64,000 nt of DNA from Lysobacter_L cavernae (GTDB lineage Bacteria > Pseudomonadota > Gammaproteobacteria > Xanthomonadales > Xanthomonadaceae), in the NCBI RefSeq assembly GCF_042648505.1, contig NZ_JBHRXK010000001.1, positions 1 through 64,000 on the forward strand, given 5' to 3'. Every line of letters begins with the position of its first letter. Position 1 is the stretch's first letter. The position numbers and the translations under genes are program-made. This document shows positions 9,962 to 19,778 of the stretch, one piece after another. The notes below the pieces were generated by a model. It did no database searches. It was not told where the DNA came from and saw only the letters and a list, made by a program, of their open reading frames with translations.

Positions 9962-10090
9962 TTGTTGCTTGCGTCACAAATCCAGCAAAAACCCGGCGAC
10001 ACGGCAGTCTCCGCAAGATACGTTCAGCGCATGAGGGCGGAGTTCCCTGATGCGCAGGGCTCCGGGACAGGGGATGGCGGTAAGCGATGA
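9962..10090 (+). pseudogene. Probable C-terminal remnant of pilF
   Basis: Between rlmN and the rodZ-like gene, where xanthomonads normally carry pilF (a TPR lipoprotein for type IV pilus assembly, about 250 residues), only 246 bases remain. The last 42 codons read like a PilF C-terminus: GDTAVSARYVQRMRAEFPDAQ resembles the final TPR helix ending in FPDS. The TGA overlaps the next ATG (ATGA), as expected for an original operon junction. No start codon, signal peptide or other TPR repeats are found upstream. The similarity is from memory of the family, so an alignment is needed. Confidence 0.45.
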
Positions 10091-10896
10091 TGCAGTCGAA
10101 CGAAGTCGCGCCTGACGGCGGCGTCAGCTGTGGCGCACGCCTGAAGCAAGCTCGGGAACAGGCAGGCCTGTCGCACGAGGACGTCTCGGCGCGGTTGAAA
10201 ATGCCGGTGCGGGTGGTCCGTTCACTCGAATCCGGCGATCTGTCTCAGTCCGGGGCGCCCGTGTTTCTGCGCGGACAGTTGCGCAGCTATGCCCGGCTGC
10301 TCGGAATCGACCTCGAGGATCTGCTGAGCCAGACGCCGGTCGCCGCGGTCGCTCCCTCGGTACTGGTCAGCCACACCCACACGCCGCGCTACCGCCGCGT
10401 GCTTGAGCAGGCCACCAAGCGTGCGGTTTACATCGTGATGACCGCCGCGCTCGCTGTGCCGGTCTGGCTGGTGACCCGTCCGCACCAGAACAGCAACCTT
10501 GCGGTGCAATCGCTGGAAGTGCCGGCCACGGCCACGGCCGAGCCCGCAGCGGCCCAACCGCCATCGCCCCCAGCACAGCGCACACCGTTGATCGCATCGA
10601 TCGCGTCGTTGCCGGCCAGCACGACCCAGCAAGCGGCGTTGTCGCTGACGCTCACTGGCGACAGCTGGGTCCAGGTGTATGCCGCCGACGGCCATACCAT
10701 CGAGCAGGGCCTGCTCGGTGCCGGCCAGCAGCGTAACTACGCGGCCGGTGAGGTCACGCGCATGGTGCTCGGCAATTCCGCTGCCGTCGAAGTGCGGCAA
10801 GCCGGCAAGCCGGTCGATCTGGCACCGTTCAGCCGCGCGAACGTCGCGCGCTTTACGCTATCCTCTGACGGCTCCCTCGCGCCGGTCGCCGACTGA
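10087..10896 (+). CDS. RodZ-like helix-turn-helix membrane protein
   Basis: A 269-residue bitopic protein with the RodZ layout: an N-terminal cytoplasmic HTH_25 domain (residues 15-75, LKQAREQAGLSHEDVSARLK), a single membrane span at about 112-131, a Pro/Ala-rich linker, and a periplasmic DUF4115 domain (SLTLTGDSWVQVYAADG onward). RodZ links the MreB cytoskeleton to cell-wall synthesis. It overlaps the pilF remnant by four bases. In E. coli and xanthomonads rodZ lies in the same rlmN-to-der neighbourhood, which supports the call. Confidence 0.82.
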   Translation: MMQSNEVAPDGGVSCGARLKQAREQAGLSHEDVSARLKMPVRVVRSLESGDLSQSGAPVFLRGQLRSYARLLGIDLEDLLSQTPVAAVAPSVLVSHTHTPRYRRVLEQATKRAVYIVMTAALAVPVWLVTRPHQNSNLAVQSLEVPATATAEPAAAQPPSPPAQRTPLIASIASLPASTTQQAALSLTLTGDSWVQVYAADGHTIEQGLLGAGQQRNYAAGEVTRMVLGNSAAVEVRQAGKPVDLAPFSRANVARFTLSSDGSLAPVAD

Positions 10897-11002
10897 CCCG
10901 CGACGCGGGTCATTCCTCGCCACTGGCCTGCACCGCGGGCCAGTGCTCAATCATTAGTGTTCCCGCCGTGCGGCGGGGGCGACACCGCATGGCAGCCTTC
11001 GA

Positions 11003-11632
11003 ATGGCGATAGACGATCTTCTCGACGAGCACGAACAAAGCGAACGCGTCCTCCAGTGGCTACGCAACAACGGCGCCGGCCTGATCGGTGGCATCCTGCT
11101 CGGTCTGGCCGCGATCGGTGGCTGGAAGTGGTGGGAACACCGCGGTGAGCAGGAGCAGCGAGCCGTGGCGGAGCGATACCAGGCCGCGGTGGTGGCGATC
11201 CAGGCCAAGGACAAGCAGGCCGAGGCGAAAATCAAAGGGCTGGGCCAGGGCACGTACCGCACTCTGGGCGCGTTGGAACTCGTCCGCTCCCAGGTCGCTG
11301 CCGGCCAGCGTGATGCCGCGATCGCGACCCTGCGCAGTATCAAGACCGACGACGCGGCACTGGCCGAGGTCGTCAACCAGCGCCTGGCGCGGCTGTTGAT
11401 CGATGCCAAGCAGCCCGATGCCGCGCTGAAGCTGGTGGTCAACGCGACCAGTCCGTCGGCAATCGAAGTCCGCGGCGATGCGCAGTACGCGCTTGGCCAG
11501 CGTGACCGCGCCCGTGAAGCCTATACCCAGGCTCTGGCCAAGCTCGATGTGGCCTCGCCGCAGCGTCGCCTGCTCGAACTCAAGCTCACCGAAGTCGGCG
11601 GTACGCCCGCCAAGCCCGAGGCCAAGTCCTGA
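11003..11632 (+). CDS. yfgM: YfgM-type TPR ancillary translocon protein
   Basis: A 209-residue inner-membrane protein with a short cytoplasmic head (DDLLDEHEQSERVLQWLRNN), one membrane span at about residues 24-42, and a periplasmic TPR domain. YfgM associates with the Sec translocon and PpiD and helps hand proteins to periplasmic chaperones. Its TGA overlaps the bamB ATG by one base, so the two are translated in sequence, as in many gammaproteobacteria. Confidence 0.88.
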   Translation: MAIDDLLDEHEQSERVLQWLRNNGAGLIGGILLGLAAIGGWKWWEHRGEQEQRAVAERYQAAVVAIQAKDKQAEAKIKGLGQGTYRTLGALELVRSQVAAGQRDAAIATLRSIKTDDAALAEVVNQRLARLLIDAKQPDAALKLVVNATSPSAIEVRGDAQYALGQRDRAREAYTQALAKLDVASPQRRLLELKLTEVGGTPAKPEAKS

Positions 11633-12831
11633 TGAAGCCCCGCTCGATGCTGCTCCGTTCTTCCCTTGTGCTGATGTGCGCGTTCGCGCTAGGCGGCTGC
11701 GCCACCGTCAAGGGCTGGTTCGGCGGCGACAAGAAGGATGACGGCAAGCCGAACGAACCTGCCGAACTGACCGAGATCGCGCCGTCGGTGACGGTGTCCA
11801 AGCTGTGGTCGGCGCAGGCCGGCAAGGGCGAAGGCCGTACGGGCGTGAGGCAGGGGCCGGTCATCGCCGACGGCCGCGTTTACGCTGCCGCCATCGAAGG
11901 CGGAGTCCACGCCTTCGATCTGCAGACCGGAAAATCGGTGTGGCAGTACAAGCCCGACAAGAAGGCCGAACTGCGTCTGTCCGGTGGTCCCGGCGTGGGC
12001 GAGGGCCTGGTCGTGATCGGCGGTCTCGACGGCGAGGTGATCGCGCTCGATGCCGCCAGCGGCGCCGAGAAGTGGCAGGCCAAGGTTGGCAACGAAGTCA
12101 TCGCCGCTCCGGCGGTGGGCATGGGCATGGTGTTCGTGCGATCCAACGACGGCCGGGTCACGGCTTTGGACGCGACCAGTGGCGAGCGTCGCTGGTTCTG
12201 GGCGCATGAAGTGCCGATGCTGTCGGTGCGCGGCAACGATGCGCCGGTGCTCGGCCCCGGTTTCATCTTCGTTGGCAACGACGACGGTACGGTCAGCGCG
12301 CTGTCGGCCACCGACGGTCGCCCGCTGTGGGAACAGGCCGTCGCGCAGGCCGAAGGCCGCACCGAGCTCGACCGCATGGCCGATGTCGACGGCGCGCCAG
12401 TGCTGGAAGGCACCACGCTTTACGCCAGCAGCTTCAAGAAGCAGACCATCGCCATCGACGCCCCCAGTGGACGCCCGATGTGGTCGAGCAGCCACGGCGG
12501 CGCCGGTCGTATCGGCGTGGGCAGCGACCGCCTGGTCGTGTCCGACCCGGCGGGCACCGTGTACGGCCTCGACAAGGCCGGCGGCAGCGCGTTGTGGCAG
12601 CAGCCGGCACTGGCCCGTCGCAACCTGACGGCACCGGCCGTGCAGGGCGATTACGCGGTGGTCGGCGATTTCGACGGCTACCTGCATTGGCTCAAGCTCG
12701 ACAATGGCGAGTTCGCCGCACGTGCCCGTGCCGGTGGCAAGGCGCTGCGCGCCGCGCCGGTCGTGGCCGATGGCATTCTCGTGGTGCAGAACGTCGAAGG
12801 CGAACTGACCGCGTTCCGTCTCGCACAGTAA
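11632..12831 (+). CDS. bamB: Outer-membrane assembly lipoprotein BamB
   Basis: A 399-residue lipoprotein of the BAM complex, which inserts beta-barrel proteins into the outer membrane. The lipobox LGGC puts the lipidated cysteine at C23, followed by an eight-bladed PQQ-type beta-propeller with recurrent ALDAxxG and GxVxALD motifs. Gene order yfgM-bamB-der is conserved. It ends with a hairpin terminator before der. Confidence 0.93.
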   Translation: MKPRSMLLRSSLVLMCAFALGGCATVKGWFGGDKKDDGKPNEPAELTEIAPSVTVSKLWSAQAGKGEGRTGVRQGPVIADGRVYAAAIEGGVHAFDLQTGKSVWQYKPDKKAELRLSGGPGVGEGLVVIGGLDGEVIALDAASGAEKWQAKVGNEVIAAPAVGMGMVFVRSNDGRVTALDATSGERRWFWAHEVPMLSVRGNDAPVLGPGFIFVGNDDGTVSALSATDGRPLWEQAVAQAEGRTELDRMADVDGAPVLEGTTLYASSFKKQTIAIDAPSGRPMWSSSHGGAGRIGVGSDRLVVSDPAGTVYGLDKAGGSALWQQPALARRNLTAPAVQGDYAVVGDFDGYLHWLKLDNGEFAARARAGGKALRAAPVVADGILVVQNVEGELTAFRLAQ

Positions 12832-12855
12832 ACACGCCGGGATCTGCCCGGCCCA

Positions 12856-12890
12856 ACCCCGGCCTTCCAAGGTCGGGGTCGTTTCTTTTC
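12856..12890 (+). terminator. Terminator between bamB and der
   Basis: An 11-bp stem, ACCCCGGCCTT / AAGGTCGGGGT (one G-U pair), with a CC loop, followed by CGTTTCTTTTC. It lies 25 bases after bamB and 17 before der, so der may partly depend on readthrough or on a promoter within bamB. Confidence 0.7.
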
Positions 12891-12906
12891 TATCGGGTAG
12901 GTTCCC

Positions 12907-14307
<1,401 letters not shown>

Positions 14308-14339
14308 GGTTTGGCCCGCGCGAAGCGCGGCATTGCCGA

Positions 14340-14480
14340 AACGTCATCCCTGCCCACTGTTCGTCATTCCCGCGAAGGCGGGAATGCATGGATTTTGTGT
14401 TGCAAGGTACCCAGCGTCTCAGCCTGCGTCCTTGGATTCCCGCCTTCTCGGGAATGACAGGTTGGCGTTCACGGGAATGA
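14340..14480. repeat. REP-like palindromic element
   Basis: Two arms, each starting CATTCCCG and carrying GAAGGCGGGAAT, are inverted against each other (14362-14390 and 14431-14458), each itself a small hairpin, with about 40 unrelated bases between. Further fragments, ACGTCATCCC and CACGGGAATGACG, flank it. This is the intergenic repeat type common in Xanthomonadales. It fills the whole der-mobA gap. Confidence 0.75.
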
Positions 14481-14520
14481 CGGCCGGCGGGTCACAATAG
14501 GCCGTCTCCCGGAGCGCCCA

Positions 14521-15114
14521 TTGACCGCCCACCTGCCAGCCTCCCAGATCACCCTCGGCATCCTCGCCGGCGGCCGCGCGAGCCGCCTTGGTGGTACCGA
14601 CAAGGCCTGGCTCGAGCGCGATGGCATTGCCCAAGTCATCCGCTGGCAGCGCCGCTTTGCCCTCGAGACCGCTGCCGTACTGGTCAGCGCCAATCGCGAC
14701 CGGGATCGCTATGCCCGATCCGGGCTGCAGGTGGTGGCTGATCGCACGAGCATCGACATCGGGCCGGTGGCCGGTATCGATGCACTTGCCACGGCCTGCA
14801 GGACGCCGTGGTTGTTGACGGTTCCCGTCGATCTGGTCGGAGTCAACGAATGCCTGCTGCCGACGCTGCTGGCCGGGGCGACCGACAACGGCGCGTTTGC
14901 CGTCGACGATGACGGGACGCAGCCGCTGGTCGCGTTGTGGCGGGTACTGCCGATGCGCACCGCGGTTGAAGCAGTCATCGCCGCGGGCAACGGCGCCGTG
15001 CACGCGCTGCAGGCCGGGCTCGGCATGGCGGCGGTGCGCCTGGACGGCGTACGCTTCGGCAATCTCAATACTCCCGACGACCTGGCTGCGGCCGGCGTCA
15101 CGATCCCTCGATGA
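14521..15114 (+). CDS. mobA: Molybdenum cofactor guanylyltransferase
   Basis: Adds GMP to molybdopterin to make the guanine dinucleotide form of the cofactor. The 197-residue protein opens with the nucleotidyltransferase motif LAGGRASRLGGTDKAW (about 14-29) and has the acidic VPVDLVGV site near 100. The only good start is TTG 14521, preceded at six bases by GGAG. Its stop overlaps the moeA start (ATGA at 15111-15114). With moeA and moeB it forms a cofactor gene cluster. Confidence 0.88.
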   Translation: MTAHLPASQITLGILAGGRASRLGGTDKAWLERDGIAQVIRWQRRFALETAAVLVSANRDRDRYARSGLQVVADRTSIDIGPVAGIDALATACRTPWLLTVPVDLVGVNECLLPTLLAGATDNGAFAVDDDGTQPLVALWRVLPMRTAVEAVIAAGNGAVHALQAGLGMAAVRLDGVRFGNLNTPDDLAAAGVTIPR

Positions 15115-16328
15115 CCGAATTCCCGACCGGCTTGTTGTACGGCGACGCGCTCGCCATCGTCCGCGAAGTCGCGGCCGGGCACCGCCTCGACACCGAGACG
15201 CTGGCGTTGTCGCGGACCCACGGCCGCGTACTGGCGCGCAACGTGCTGGCACCGCTGTCGTTGCCGCCGTTCGACAACAGTGCGATGGACGGTTTTGCAC
15301 TGCGCTACGCCGACCTGCACGGCGGGATCAGCGCACTGCGCCTGGTCGGCGAGCAGTTCGCCGGCCGTGCGCTCGACCTCAGCGTGACCGCCGGCGAATG
15401 CGTGCGCATCACCACGGGTGCGCCGATGCCGGCCGGTGCCGACACGGTCGTCATCAAGGAGAACGCCCGCGTCGAAGGGGATCGCGTCATCGTGCACGGC
15501 GATACGTTGCGCGCAGCCAATGTGCGCCGAGCCGGTGAGGATGTCGCACAGGGCGATGCAGTGCTCCAGGCCGGACAAGTGCTCACTCCGGCGCGGGTGT
15601 CGCTGGCGGCGTCGCTCGGACTGGCATCGCTGCCGGTGGCGTGCAGGCCGACGGTGGCGGTGTTCACCAGCGGCGACGAACTGGTCGAGCCGGGCATGTC
15701 GCTGGCGCCGGGTGAGATCTACGACAGCAACCGCGAGTTGCTGATGGGGCTGCTGCGTGCCGATGGCCTGGAGCCCACCGCTTGGCCTCGCTTGCCCGAC
15801 GACCCGAAGCGGGTCGAGATTGCCCTGCGCGATGCGGCCTGTGCGTTCGACGTCGTGATCACCTGCGGCGCGGTCTCGGCCGGTGAGAAGGACCATATCC
15901 CGGCGGTGCTGGCGCAGTTCGGCCAGACCCACTTCTGGAAGGTGCAGATGAAGCCGGGCATGCCGTTGCTGTTCGGCAGCCTCGACCAGGCGCGTGTGCT
16001 CGGCCTGCCGGGCAACCCGGTGTCGGTGTTCGCGACCTGCCTCACCTTCGGACGTGCCCTGATCGATGGCCTGCAGGGTCGCAGTGAACCGCGACCGGTC
16101 TGGCGGGCACAACTGGCCGCGCCGATCGACAAGACGCACGCGCGGCGCGAGTTCGTCCGCGCGCACGTGTTCAGTGGCGAGAACGGGGTGTTGCGGGCCG
16201 ATCCGAGCCCGGCCGTCGGCTCGCACCGGTTGCGCGCGGTGGCCGAGTCCAATGCGTTGATCGTCGTGCCCGAAGGCCCGCAGCGCCTGGCGGCGGGCGC
16301 GGTGGTCGAGTTGCTGCGCTACGCGTGA
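15111..16328 (+). CDS. moeA: Molybdopterin molybdenumtransferase
   Basis: Inserts molybdate into adenylated molybdopterin. The 405-residue protein has the family's conserved blocks: PPFDNSAMDGFALR near residue 45, TSGDELVEPG near 187, YDSNRELL, and GLPGNPVS near 300. It is coupled to mobA by a four-base overlap and followed by the moeB-like gene 31 bases later. Confidence 0.95.
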   Translation: MTEFPTGLLYGDALAIVREVAAGHRLDTETLALSRTHGRVLARNVLAPLSLPPFDNSAMDGFALRYADLHGGISALRLVGEQFAGRALDLSVTAGECVRITTGAPMPAGADTVVIKENARVEGDRVIVHGDTLRAANVRRAGEDVAQGDAVLQAGQVLTPARVSLAASLGLASLPVACRPTVAVFTSGDELVEPGMSLAPGEIYDSNRELLMGLLRADGLEPTAWPRLPDDPKRVEIALRDAACAFDVVITCGAVSAGEKDHIPAVLAQFGQTHFWKVQMKPGMPLLFGSLDQARVLGLPGNPVSVFATCLTFGRALIDGLQGRSEPRPVWRAQLAAPIDKTHARREFVRAHVFSGENGVLRADPSPAVGSHRLRAVAESNALIVVPEGPQRLAAGAVVELLRYA

Positions 16329-16359
16329 GCCCGGGCGCTGATGGCGCGATAATGCCGCC

Positions 16360-17532
16360 ATGAGCATCGAACGGACTTTCATCGAACCGGCTGTCATTGA
16401 ACCGGCTGTCATTGAACAGATCCCTCCGGCCGAGGCCTTGCGCCGGCAGCGTGCAGGCGCGGTGCTGATCGACGTGCGTGAATCACACGAACGCGCTACC
16501 GGTCATGCCGAGGGCGCACGTGGCATCGCCAAAGCGGAACTCGAAGCCGATCCGCTGGCAGTCTTGCCCGATCGCAATGCTGCGGTGCTGCTGATCTGCC
16601 AGTCGGGTGCGCGCTCGCTGCAGGCCGCGCAGGCGCTGGTCCGGGTGGGCTATCGCCGGGTCGCTTCGGTCGAGGGCGGTACCACCCGCTGGGGTACTGA
16701 AGGCCTGCTGCTGGTCCAGCCTGAGGGCGACTTCGACTTCTACGATCGTTACTCGCGGCACCTGCGCCTGGCCGAGGTCGGCGAAGCCGGGCAACGCAAG
16801 CTGCAGGCCGCGCGCATCGCCATGGTCGGTGCCGGCGGGCTCGGCTCGCCGGCGGCGTACTACCTGGCCGCGGCCGGTATCGGCACGCTGGTGCTGGCCG
16901 ATGACGACGTCGTCGATCGCAGCAACCTGCAGCGGCAGATCCTGCATACCGAGGCACGCATCGGCGTGGCCAAGGTCGAGTCCGCGCGGATCGCCTTGTC
17001 GGCCTTGAACCCGCAGATCACCATCGAAACCTTCGCCGAGCGCATCACTGCGGAGAATGTCGAGCGCCTGATCGGCGATGCCGATGTCGTGATCGACGGT
17101 GCCGACAATTTCCCGGTGCGTTATCTGCTCAACGACGCCTGTATCAAGCGCGGAAAACCGCTGGTGTACGGTGCGATCCACCGCTTCGAAGGTCAGGTCA
17201 GCGTGTTCGATGCCGGCCGTCACCGCGGCGTCGCGCCTTGCTATCGCTGCCTGTTTCCGGAGCCGCCTCCGCCCGAGGCCGCGCCCAACTGCGCCGAAGC
17301 CGGCGTGCTCGGCGTACTGCCGGGAGTGATTGGTTCGTTGCAGGCGACCGAAGCAATCAAGCTGGTCCTGGGCATCGGCGAATCACTGGCCGGGCGTCTG
17401 CTGCATTTCGATGCGATGGCGATGCGCTTTCGTGAAACACGCCTGTCACCGGACCCGGATTGCGTCGTGTGCAGGCCCGGATGTGAATTCCCCGGATACA
17501 TCGACTATGCGAAGTTCTGCGCCATTACCTGA
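16360..17532 (+). CDS. moeB: Rhodanese-MoeB/ThiF fusion, sulfur-carrier adenylyltransferase
   Basis: A 390-residue fusion. Residues 20-125 form a rhodanese domain with its active cysteine at C80 (LICQSGARS); residues 130-385 form an E1-like ThiF/MoeB domain with the GAGGLGSP nucleotide loop near 158 and zinc cysteines in CYRC and CVVC near the end. It would adenylate, and perhaps load sulfur on, MoaD or ThiS. The order is rhodanese first, opposite to eukaryotic MOCS3. The N-terminus contains an in-frame 15-base tandem duplication giving the repeated residues EPAVIEPAVIE (9-19). Confidence 0.88.
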   Translation: MSIERTFIEPAVIEPAVIEQIPPAEALRRQRAGAVLIDVRESHERATGHAEGARGIAKAELEADPLAVLPDRNAAVLLICQSGARSLQAAQALVRVGYRRVASVEGGTTRWGTEGLLLVQPEGDFDFYDRYSRHLRLAEVGEAGQRKLQAARIAMVGAGGLGSPAAYYLAAAGIGTLVLADDDVVDRSNLQRQILHTEARIGVAKVESARIALSALNPQITIETFAERITAENVERLIGDADVVIDGADNFPVRYLLNDACIKRGKPLVYGAIHRFEGQVSVFDAGRHRGVAPCYRCLFPEPPPPEAAPNCAEAGVLGVLPGVIGSLQATEAIKLVLGIGESLAGRLLHFDAMAMRFRETRLSPDPDCVVCRPGCEFPGYIDYAKFCAIT

Positions 17533-17552
17533 CCTCTGACCGGGGGCGCTTC

Positions 17553-18560
17553 ATGGCAAGCAGGCGGCTGCAGTGGCTGGCGTTGGTCGTCCTTGTCGGC
17601 TGCCTGGTCCCGCAGGCGGCGGCTGCGCAGGTCTGTAGCCCCGCGTCGCCCCTGTCGGTGCCGGACACGTACCCGGCACGCATTTCGGCGATTGCCTGTG
17701 GCGAAAACGCCTTGTGGTTCACCCCTTTCATCGACAGTGCCGGCCGCCTCGCCAGCACCACGGCGACGGAGGCCGAGGCGGCGCGCCTCAAGGACGGTGT
17801 CACGCCCGCCTGGCGGCGGGTCGTCGAGTACTGGAAGGGCAGCGGCCTGCTGTACCAGATGGCGGGTTTTCCAGGAGCCACCGAATGCGGCTACGCCACC
17901 GACTCCTCGTTGCAGTCGGCCTCGTGCCGGGCTTTCCTGATCGACAACCCGTGGTCGGCAGTGTTCGTGTCCTACGTGATGGGCCGGGCCGGCGTGCCGG
18001 GGTTCCGGCTTTCGCCCAGCCACATCGACTATGTCCGCGATGCCTACCTGCATGCCGACAGCAGCCCTTTCCTGTTCGCCGATCCCGACACGACGGCGCC
18101 CGCCACCGGCGACCTGCTGTGCTTCGTGCGGATGCGTTCGACCGTGTTCGGCTACCGCGGGCTGAAGGATTTTCTCGACCGCAGCCCCGGGCAGTCCCTC
18201 AACATGCATTGCGACATCGTCGTGGCCACGCCCCAGGGCGGTGCCGGCAAGCTGTATCTGGTCGGCGGCAATGTGCTGCAGGGCGTCACCATGCGAGTGC
18301 TGGGCCTGAACCGGAGCGGCCGGCTGTGGTCGCTGCCGCGGCATACCGGCAGCGCCAGCGACTGCCGCCCCGACAACGAAGCCGGTTGCAATTTCAACCG
18401 GCAGGACTGGGCGGTGTTGCTCAAGCTCAAGCCGATGCAGGCCTTGCCGATGGTGCCCGCGTCCACGCCTGCGCAGTTGAAGTGCTGCGTGACCTGCACC
18501 TTGCCGATGCCACCGAACGTGCAACGCTGCGCATCCGTGCGGCCGGTGCCGGAGCAATGA
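17553..18560 (+). CDS. Secreted DUF2272 family protein
   Basis: A 335-residue protein with a clear signal peptide (hydrophobic run LALVVLVGCLV, cleavage after AAAA near residue 25). The DUF2272 core is recognisable: NPWSAVFVSYVMGRAGV near 130, then a HIDYVRDA segment and GDLLCFVR. Several paired cysteines suggest disulfides in the periplasm. DUF2272 is thought to resemble cell-wall amidases of the CHAP/NlpC type, but activity is unproven. It starts 20 bases after moeB and is probably on the same transcript. Confidence 0.7.
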   Translation: MASRRLQWLALVVLVGCLVPQAAAAQVCSPASPLSVPDTYPARISAIACGENALWFTPFIDSAGRLASTTATEAEAARLKDGVTPAWRRVVEYWKGSGLLYQMAGFPGATECGYATDSSLQSASCRAFLIDNPWSAVFVSYVMGRAGVPGFRLSPSHIDYVRDAYLHADSSPFLFADPDTTAPATGDLLCFVRMRSTVFGYRGLKDFLDRSPGQSLNMHCDIVVATPQGGAGKLYLVGGNVLQGVTMRVLGLNRSGRLWSLPRHTGSASDCRPDNEAGCNFNRQDWAVLLKLKPMQALPMVPASTPAQLKCCVTCTLPMPPNVQRCASVRPVPEQ

Positions 18561-18588
18561 CAAGGCAAGCGGGGGCGGCCGCGTGACT

Positions 18589-19362
18589 TCAGTTCACGAA
18601 GTCGCGCAATGCCGCGCCGAATGCGGGATCGTCGCGGATGGTGTTGTGGCTAGCCCGTGGCAGGACGACCACTTGCGGCGCCTGCGGTAACGCGGCGATG
18701 AGCCGCGCGGTGCTGGCCGCCGGGATCACCTCGTCCTGACCGGCGCGGATCACCAGCACTCGGCCACGGAAGCCGGCGAGGTGTCCTGCGGAGTCGAAGC
18801 GCTCGCGCAGCAGGGCGCGCACCGGCAGCAGCGGGTAATGCGTCTGCGCCACGTTGGCCAGGTTGTCGAACGGCGCCACCAGTGCCAGCCGGGCCACCGG
18901 GCGTGCCGAAGCCAGGTAGCTGGCCACGCCGCTGCCGAGGCTGCTGCCGATCACCGTGATCGGCTGCCCGGGGTGCTGGACCTGGATCAGGTCGTAGAGG
19001 GCCAGCGCATCGGCGAACAGGGCCTGCTCGCTCGGCGTGCCCTCGCTGGCGCCGTAGCCACGGTAGGCGACGAAGTACACGCTGTGGCCCGGGAACCAGC
19101 GGGCGAAGTCGTCGCGATTGCCCTCGATGCGCTCGGCATTGCCACCGAAGTACAGCAGCGCTCGCGGTCGCCCCGGGTTGACGACCCAGCCGTGCAGGTG
19201 GACACCATCGCGAGCCATCACGAAGTCGGCTTCGCTGGCGTTGCTGAGTGTGGCCTGCGGGAAATAGATGAAGTCGCGCTGGCGGAAGTACATCCAGCCG
19301 CACAGCGCCGCATAGGCCAGTACCGGCAGGGTGATCGCGGCTAGCACGGGCGCGCGCGCCAC
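18589..19362 (-). CDS. Membrane-anchored alpha/beta hydrolase
   Basis: A 257-residue alpha/beta hydrolase of the YfhR/BEM46 type. An N-terminal membrane span (VLAAITLPVLAYAALCGW) is followed by the oxyanion segment YFGGNAE, the nucleophile elbow GSSLGSG near residue 140, a catalytic Asp in AGQDEVIP, and His in RASHNTI near the end. The start is not certain: GTG 19362 lies just after the upstream gene's stop but has no good ribosome site. Substrate unknown. It follows the DUF1244 gene closely and is probably co-transcribed with it. Confidence 0.75.
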   Translation of the reverse strand: MARAPVLAAITLPVLAYAALCGWMYFRQRDFIYFPQATLSNASEADFVMARDGVHLHGWVVNPGRPRALLYFGGNAERIEGNRDDFARWFPGHSVYFVAYRGYGASEGTPSEQALFADALALYDLIQVQHPGQPITVIGSSLGSGVASYLASARPVARLALVAPFDNLANVAQTHYPLLPVRALLRERFDSAGHLAGFRGRVLVIRAGQDEVIPAASTARLIAALPQAPQVVVLPRASHNTIRDDPAFGAALRDFVN

Positions 19363-19369
19363 GCCCGGC

Positions 19370-19681
19370 TCAGCCGCTGTGCTTGCGTTGTGCCGCTTCA
19401 AAGGCCGCCAGTTGCTCGGGTGTCGCCTCGCGCTGGTGCTGCGCCTTCCATTGCGCAAACGGCAGGCCGTAGACGGCCTCGCGCGCCTCGTCGCGGGTCA
19501 TGGTGATGCCGCGCTGCTCGGCGGCCTCGCGGTACCAGTCGGACAGGCAGTTGCGGCAGAAGCCGGCATGGATCATCAGGTCGATGTTCTGCACCTCCGG
19601 GCGCTCGTGCATGAGGTGCTGGATCAGGCGGCGGAAGGCAGCCGCCTCGATCTGGGTGGTTTCGAAATCGGTATCGGTCAT
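19370..19681 (-). CDS. DUF1244 family protein
   Basis: A 103-residue protein of the DUF1244 family. The hallmark is RxLxxHLxxRxxVQNIDLM then GFCRNCLSDWY with two cysteines (about residues 47-50), all present. Function is unknown; the paired cysteines could bind a metal. GGAGG lies five bases before ATG 19681. It is divergent from folD across 97 bases. Confidence 0.85.
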   Translation of the reverse strand: MTDTDFETTQIEAAAFRRLIQHLMHERPEVQNIDLMIHAGFCRNCLSDWYREAAEQRGITMTRDEAREAVYGLPFAQWKAQHQREATPEQLAAFEAAQRKHSG

Positions 19682-19778
19682 GGCGGCCTCCGATGGGGCG
19701 GGGGCGAACAGGGGGTGGCGGGTAAGCGGATGTTGAATCAGCGATAATGCGCGGCCTCGACTGTAGCGCAGCGACTGC

